From Thermoflexus sp. (GTDB lineage Bacteria > Chloroflexota > Anaerolineae > B4-G1 > DUEL01): a stretch of 9,790 bases of DNA. The stretch is taken from contig JAPYWT010000056.1 in the NCBI GenBank assembly GCA_028276215.1, positions 1 through 9,790 on the forward strand. The letters run 5' to 3'. The translations under genes and the position numbers were made by a program. Under the pieces are notes generated by a model that was not told where the DNA came from, ran no database searches, and saw only the letters and a list, made by a program, of their open reading frames with translations. The first letter of the stretch is position 1; each line of letters starts with the position of its first letter. Below, one piece after another: positions 5,942 to 9,790 of the stretch.

Positions 5942-6118
5942 GTGTAGCGCAGGATTTATCTGCAAGTAGCGCAGGATTTATCCTGCAGGGACAGGATAAA
6001 TCCTATGCTACGGGGCGGGTGTAGCGCAGGATTTATCTGCAGGTAGCGCAGGATTTATCCTGCAGGGATTTATCCTGCAGGTAGCGCGGGATTTATCCTG
6101 CACTGGATTTCTCCTGCA
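5942..6118. repeat. Cluster of direct and inverted GTAGCGCAGGATTTATCCTGC repeats between convergent genes
   Basis: Two 50-bp direct copies with one mismatch (5942-5991 and 6019-6068) each contain two GTAGCGCAGGATTTATC units. Between them lies an inverted unit (5990-6011), so 5966-6011 can fold into a hairpin. Further units occur at 6081-6103 plus shorter GGATTT..CCTGCA fragments at 6066-6080 and 6104-6118. The last units overlap the 3' end of the ATPase gene, whose final codons and TAA stop (6093-6095) come from repeat sequence. Units abut without spacers, so it is not a CRISPR. It may act as a bidirectional transcription barrier. Confidence 0.8.
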
Positions 6119-8259
6119 TCAACCGCATCCCGTTCAGAATCACCAGCAGCGACACCCCCACATCGGCGAAGACCGCCATCCAGAGCGTCGCCACCCCGGC
6201 CACCGCCAGGGCCAGAAAGGCCGCCTTGGTCGCCAGAGAGAAGGCCACGTTCTGCCGGATGACCGCCGCCACCCGCCGGCCCAGACGCACCGCGCGGGGC
6301 AACCCCCAGAGGTCGTCCCCCATCAGCGCCACGTCGGCCGTCTCCAGCGCGACGTCGGAGCCCACGGCGCCCATGGCGATGCCCACGCTGGCCCGGGCCA
6401 GCGCCGGGGCGTCGTTCACCCCGTCGCCCACCATGGCCACCGTCCCATACCGCTCCAGCAGCGCCCCCACCGCCTCCACCTTCTGGTGGGGGAGCAACCC
6501 CGCCTGGAATTCGTCCACCCCCGCCGCCCGGGCCACCCGTTCCGCCACCGCCGGGTTGTCCCCCGTCAGCATCACCGTCCGCAGGATGCCCATCCCCTTC
6601 AGCGCGCGGATAACGGCTGGGGCCTCCGGGCGCAGAGTGTCTGCCACCACGCCGTAGGCGCGGCTGGCGCAGCAGACGTCCTCCACCACCACCGCCGTCC
6701 GCCCCCGCGCGGAGACGGCGTCTACCCGTCGGCAGAAATCGTCCTCCTCCGCCCGGCCCTCGTGGACGTAGGCGTGGCTGCCCACCCGGACGGCGTGACC
6801 GGCGACTTCCCCCTGGACTCCTCGCCCGGGCTGGCTCTCCACCCGCTGGGCCGGACCGTACCGGTCGGCGACGCCCAGTTCCTGCGCGGCGCGCACCACG
6901 GCGCGGGCCAGGGGGTGCCCGGAGCGGGCCTCCACTGCCGCCGCCTTCGCCAGCAGGTCCAGGCATTCCGGACACTCCTGGGGGCTCTCCCCGACGTGGT
7001 TGGCACACTGTCCCCCTACCAGCCGGGGCTCTCCCACCGTCAGCGTCCCGGTTTTATCCAGGGCGACGGCGCGCAGGCGGGCCAGTTCCTCCAGATGAAG
7101 GCCACCCTTGATCAGGATGCCGGCGCGGGCCGCCGCGGCCAGTCCGCTGACCACCGCCACGGGCGTGGAGATGACCAGCGCGCACGGGCAGGCGATGACC
7201 AGCAGCACCAGCGCGCGGTAGAGCCAGTCCGCCAGTCCGCCCAAACCCAGAAGTGGGGGGACCGTCGCCACCAGCGCCGCCCCGGCCACCACCGCCGGGG
7301 TGTAGACGGCGGCGAAACGGTCCACCAGCCGCTGGCTGGGGGCCCGTCGCTCCTGCGCCTCCTCCACCAGGTGGATGATCCGCGCCAGCGTGCTGTCGGA
7401 CGCCGGGCGGGTGACCTCCACCGTCAGTGCGCCGGGGCCGTTCACCGTCCCGGCGTAGACTTCATCCCCAACTCCCTTCTCCACTGGCAGACTCTCGCCG
7501 GTAATGGGAGATTGGTCCACCGCCGAGTGGCCCTCCCGGACCCGTCCGTCGGCGGGGATGCGCTCGCCGGGGCGGATGAGGACGAGGTCCCCCACGGCCA
7601 GTGCCTCCACCGGTACCCGTTCCTCCCCCTGGGGCGTCCGGCGCGTGGCCTCCGGGGGGCGCAGGGCCATCAGCGCGCGGACGGCGCCCCGGGCCCGGTC
7701 CATCGTCAGGGCCTCCAGGAGTTCCCCCAGCGAGAACAGGAAGACGACGACGCTGCTCTCGGCGTACTCCCCCAGCGCCAGCGCGCCGATGACGGCGACG
7801 GTCATCAGGGCGTTCATGTCGGGGCGGCGGGTGGCGCGCAGGGTCCCCCAGCCGGCCCGGGCGACGGGGAACCCGCCGATGACGGTGGCGGCGATCAGCA
7901 ACCCGTCCCGCAGCGGGGCGGGGGGGGGGGGGCCCCCCCAGCAGCAGGAGCCCGGCCAGCGCGGTGGGCCAGACGCGCGGGTGGCGGCGGAGCCAGTCCC
8001 GCCACCCCGCGCCGCCCCCGGTCGGAGTGGCGGGCAGGACCTGATAGCCCATCTGCCGGGCGACCGCCTGCACCTGCGGGAGCACCCGCTCCCCTTCCTC
8101 GGCCACCAGGCGCATCCGCCCGGTGGCGAAAGAGACCTCCGCCGAGCGCACTCCCGGCACGCCCAGGGCGGCCTTCTCCAGGTGGAGGGCGCAATCGGCG
8201 CAGTCCATCCCCTCCACCCGCAACAGTATCGTCTTCTTCGGGTTATTCTCCGGTTTCAC
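6093..8259 (-). CDS. P1B-type heavy-metal-exporting ATPase (Zn/Cd/Pb type), frameshifted
   Basis: A metal-efflux pump of the ZntA/CadA kind. In order: an N-terminal HMA domain with GMDCADC; the actuator motif PITGESLPVEKG; the membrane motif VIACPCALVIS (CPC at 7182-7190), which binds the metal; the phosphorylation site DKTGTLT (7044-7058); SGHPLARAVV; GDGVNDAPAL; and a last helix DVGVSLLVILNGMRL, typical of the Zn/Cd/Pb subgroup. A Cys-rich insert (CANHVGESPQECPEC) follows the phosphorylation site. The frame changes at G13C7 (7920-7939): removing one base gives 721 aa. The segment between the first two helices is shorter than usual, so sequence may also be missing there. I chose GTG 8259 because GGAGAG lies about 7 nt before it; a TTG at 8334 is in frame without such a site. 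A paired palindrome lies upstream. Confidence 0.85.
7920..7939. other. G13C7 homopolymer tract at the ATPase frameshift
   Basis: Thirteen G followed by seven C on the plus strand, inside the first transmembrane hairpin of the ATPase. The reading frame upstream (HMA domain) and downstream (rest of the pump) differ by one base exactly here. It may be an assembly or base-calling error, a genuine inactivating slip, or a phase-variable tract. Confidence 0.85.
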
Positions 8260-8275
8260 CTTGTCTCTCCACTTT

Positions 8276-8306
<31 letters not shown>

Positions 8307-8342
8307 TGTGCCGGTTGTCGGCCTCCGCCGACAAGGGTTAGA

Positions 8343-8382
8343 GGTGACTGTCACGCCTTGTGCCTTATAGGTGACAGTCACC
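8343..8382. promoter_or_regulatory. Paired palindromic operator upstream of the metal ATPase
   Basis: GTGACTGTCAC (8344-8354) and GTGACAGTCAC (8371-8381) are both GTGAC-N-GTCAC palindromes and, with their flanks, also exact inverses of each other. Their centres are 27 bp apart. On the minus strand TATAAG, a plausible -10 box, sits between them, directly beside the upstream site; no convincing -35 was found. Placement just upstream of a metal exporter suggests two binding sites for a metal-responsive repressor, but I do not recognise the family. Confidence 0.55.
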
Positions 8383-8471
8383 CTGGGTACTTCAGTCAGC
8401 GCTGAATCGTTGCCTCTCCAGAACGTGCTCCAGGGCGTCGCGATGGCGCGAATGGCGTCTCCACTCAATGA

Positions 8472-8531
8472 GACACGGATGAGCACGGGTCTTGCGGATC
8501 AACGGGAATCCGCACGGTGCCCATCCGTGTC
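8472..8531. repeat. Inverted repeat with ACACGGATG arms
   Basis: GACACGGATG (8472-8481) is the inverse of CATCCGTGTC (8522-8531). Inside, GCAC pairs with GTGC and GCGGAT (8494-8499) with ATCCGC around CAACGGGA, giving an imperfect hairpin over the whole element. It lies 22 bp beyond the stop of the small membrane-protein gene and has no T-tract. It looks like another dispersed palindromic repeat, perhaps acting as a 3' end structure. Confidence 0.65.
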
Positions 8532-8553
8532 CGGTTTGAACTGGAACTCTGAT

Positions 8554-8823
8554 CTATCCCACAACCGCCGGGGGATGGACGCGGGCTCGCCGCCGGAGCA
8601 CCAGGAAGGCGGTCACGCCGGCCACGGAAGCGACCGAGCCCGCGATGGCCGCTCCCACCAGCAGGATACGGCGCAGGCGATTGGCACGCTCCTGCCGCCG
8701 TCGGGCCGCTTCTACCAGTTCCGCCCGCAGGCTGCGGACATAGGCCAGGGACGGCTCCACGGGGACCAGCAGTTGCTGGAGCCGCTCACTGATCCGGACC
8801 AGGGTCGCTTCTTGCTCCTCCAT
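8554..8823 (-). CDS. Small single-pass membrane protein, possible anti-sigma partner
   Basis: This 89-aa protein has an N-terminal half rich in charged residues and leucine (VRISERLQQLL, LRAELVEAARRRQERANRLRR), probably helical, and one transmembrane segment (ILLVGAAIAGSVASVAGVTAFLVL, about residues 53-76) followed by RRRAR. The basic residues on both sides make topology uncertain. It overlaps the end of the ECF sigma gene by 38 nt and has its own site (AAGGA, 7 nt before the ATG), so the two are translationally coupled. A membrane protein encoded directly after an ECF sigma factor is often its anti-sigma factor. I see no zinc-binding HxxxCxxC motif, so this is a weak inference and the protein is otherwise unrecognised. 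Confidence 0.7.
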   Translation of the reverse strand: MEEQEATLVRISERLQQLLVPVEPSLAYVRSLRAELVEAARRRQERANRLRRILLVGAAIAGSVASVAGVTAFLVLRRRARVHPPAVVG

Positions 8824-9403
8824 CCTCTGTTCCTTCCAGGTTCTTCTTCAATTCCAGCAGGGTGCGGTGGTAAAGGGACTTGATGGCCCCCTCGCTTCGC
8901 CCCATAATGGCCCCAATCTGTGCGTTGGACATCCCTTCCACGAACTTGAGAATGAGCAGTTCCTGCCTTTCGGGAGAAAGACAACGGAAAGCCCGAATCA
9001 GTTGCTCCCGCTCTTCCTGCTCCTCCAATGCCCCCTGAGGGTCTCCCTCCGCCGCGTGCATCACCACGTGGTCCAGCGCCACCACTGGTCGCCGTCGCCG
9101 GTCGCGCTGCCAGTTGACGACGATGTTGTGGGCGATGCGGTAGAGCCAGGCGGCGAAGGGAAGTCCCCGCTCCTGATAGCGGGGGAGATGCTCCAGTGCC
9201 CGATAAAAGGTGCGCGCCGTCAGGTCTTCGGCGTCCTGGGGATTCCCCGTACGGTAATACAGGTAACGGTAAATCTGGGCGACGTACCGCTCGTAGAGCA
9301 GGCCAAAGGCCTCGGGGTCCCGTTTGGCCCGTTCTACCAGTTCCCTCTCGTCACCGGGGGGGCAGTCCGACCGGACAGTGCTTTCTTCTGTTAGTGAAAA
9401 CAC
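8786..9403 (-). CDS. ECF-type RNA polymerase sigma factor
   Basis: A 205-aa protein with the two domains of extracytoplasmic-function sigma factors. Region 2 runs from about residue 20 to 105: RDPEAFGLLYERYVAQIYRY for core binding, then DAEDLTARTFYRAL and FAAWLYRIAHNIVVNWQRDR for -10 recognition. Region 4 runs from about 130 to 192: LSPERQELLILKFVEGMSNAQIG and GRSEGAIKSLYHRTLLELKK, the -35 helix-turn-helix. A short acidic linker joins them and about 15 residues follow region 4. The start is GTG 9403 with GAGAGGG about 5 nt upstream. It begins 10 nt after the TPR gene stop and overlaps the next gene, so the three are probably one transcript. The signal it answers to cannot be told from the sequence. 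Confidence 0.93.
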   Translation of the reverse strand: MFSLTEESTVRSDCPPGDERELVERAKRDPEAFGLLYERYVAQIYRYLYYRTGNPQDAEDLTARTFYRALEHLPRYQERGLPFAAWLYRIAHNIVVNWQRDRRRRPVVALDHVVMHAAEGDPQGALEEQEEREQLIRAFRCLSPERQELLILKFVEGMSNAQIGAIMGRSEGAIKSLYHRTLLELKKNLEGTEDGGARSDPGPDQ

Positions 9404-9413
9404 CGTTTCCCTC

Positions 9414-9790
9414 TCATGGTTGCGGCTCTTCGGCCCGTCGGATGACAGCCTGGATTTCGGGTTGAGAGAGGAAGCGAGAACGGAGGTCGGGGTCGCTCAG
9501 GGGGTCGGCAATTTGATGGATGAAATCGGCGGCGATGCGGAAGTGGATGCGGGCAATCTCGGGGTCATCGGTGGCCCTCCCCAGGGCCGCGTGGAGTTGC
9601 CAGAGCAACCAGCGGCTGGGGATGGCGTGGGCATGTCCCAGTGCAGCCTGCAGGACGCTCTGAGCCCTGGAGCGGTCCCCCCGGGCCAGATACGCCCGTC
9701 CCTGGAGCAACTGAGCCCGGGCCGCGTGCAGTTCGCTGTGGATGGCAGCGGCCTCGTCAGCCAGTTCTCCCGCAACGGCCAGTGCCCGTT
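9414..9790 (-). CDS. C-terminal TPR-like region of a larger protein (start beyond window)
   Basis: Reading leftward from the window edge to the TGA at 9416-9414, the frame gives 124 residues of helical, alanine- and leucine-rich repeats: ELADEAAAIHSELHAARAQ, then LQGRAYLARGDRSRAQSVLQ, then WLLWQLHAALGRATDD, ending FLSQPEIQAVIRRAEEPQP. The spacing of A, L, Y and G fits tetratricopeptide-type helix pairs. The ending (D..LRSRFLSQPEIQAVI) is like that of large signalling ATPases or regulators with C-terminal TPR domains, as I recall them. The N-terminal effector domain is outside the window, so the function is open. It lies 10 nt upstream of the sigma gene on the same strand and may feed into the same response. 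Confidence 0.7.
   Translation of the reverse strand, partial: RALAVAGELADEAAAIHSELHAARAQLLQGRAYLARGDRSRAQSVLQAALGHAHAIPSRWLLWQLHAALGRATDDPEIARIHFRIAADFIHQIADPLSDPDLRSRFLSQPEIQAVIRRAEEPQP

Noticed and set aside
4769..5965. A 398-codon minus-strand ORF
   Set aside because: It is antisense to the Sec cytochrome and shows no domain; the haem motifs on the plus strand are decisive.
5942..6118. CRISPR array
   Set aside because: The repeated units are directly adjacent or overlapping, in both orientations, and there are no unique spacers of regular length.

Overview
The window is GC-rich and looks like a Chloroflexota chromosome (Anaerolineae/Caldilineae/Thermoflexia type). This is inferred from lipoproteins with Thr/Pro linkers built on TPVPPTA, an ECF sigma gene coupled to a tiny single-pass membrane protein, and many dispersed palindromic repeats. 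No rRNA or species marker is present, so the taxonomy stays tentative.

Layout: a PadR-type regulator (minus, cut by the left edge) reads away from a roughly 400-bp intergenic region holding two large imperfect inverted repeats, a dyad with back-to-back promoters and a strong extended -10 promoter (TTGACA, 16 bp, TATAAT). That promoter reads into a five-gene plus-strand operon (718-5893): a Tat-exported protein with four [4Fe-4S] clusters, an NrfD/PsrC-type quinol-oxidising membrane subunit, a membrane-anchored decahaem cytochrome c, a lipoprotein with two tandem rhodanese domains, and a lipoprotein multihaem cytochrome c. Together they look like a menaquinol-linked extracytoplasmic electron-transfer chain. 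No molybdopterin subunit is present.

The central observation is the last gene of the operon. Its reading frame is broken once by an in-frame TGA (4760-4762). The same frame continues for another 1.1 kb with ten more haem motifs, and that downstream part has no export signal of its own. Starting 8-11 nt after the TGA is a hairpin with a 7-bp perfect stem, a GUU apical loop and a possible bulged U. The loop lies 17 nt from the UGA, matching bacterial SECIS elements. I read the gene as one 466-aa, 11-haem selenocysteine-containing cytochrome lipoprotein (Sec90), encoded next to a double rhodanese.

The operon ends in a convergent zone of repeats (5901-6118) facing a minus-strand P1B-type heavy-metal ATPase (Zn/Cd/Pb type). 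That gene is frameshifted at a G13C7 tract and is preceded by two copies of an 11-bp palindrome. Beyond it lies a minus-strand group transcribed leftward: a TPR protein cut by the right edge, an ECF sigma factor, and an overlapping single-TM protein that may be its anti-sigma partner.
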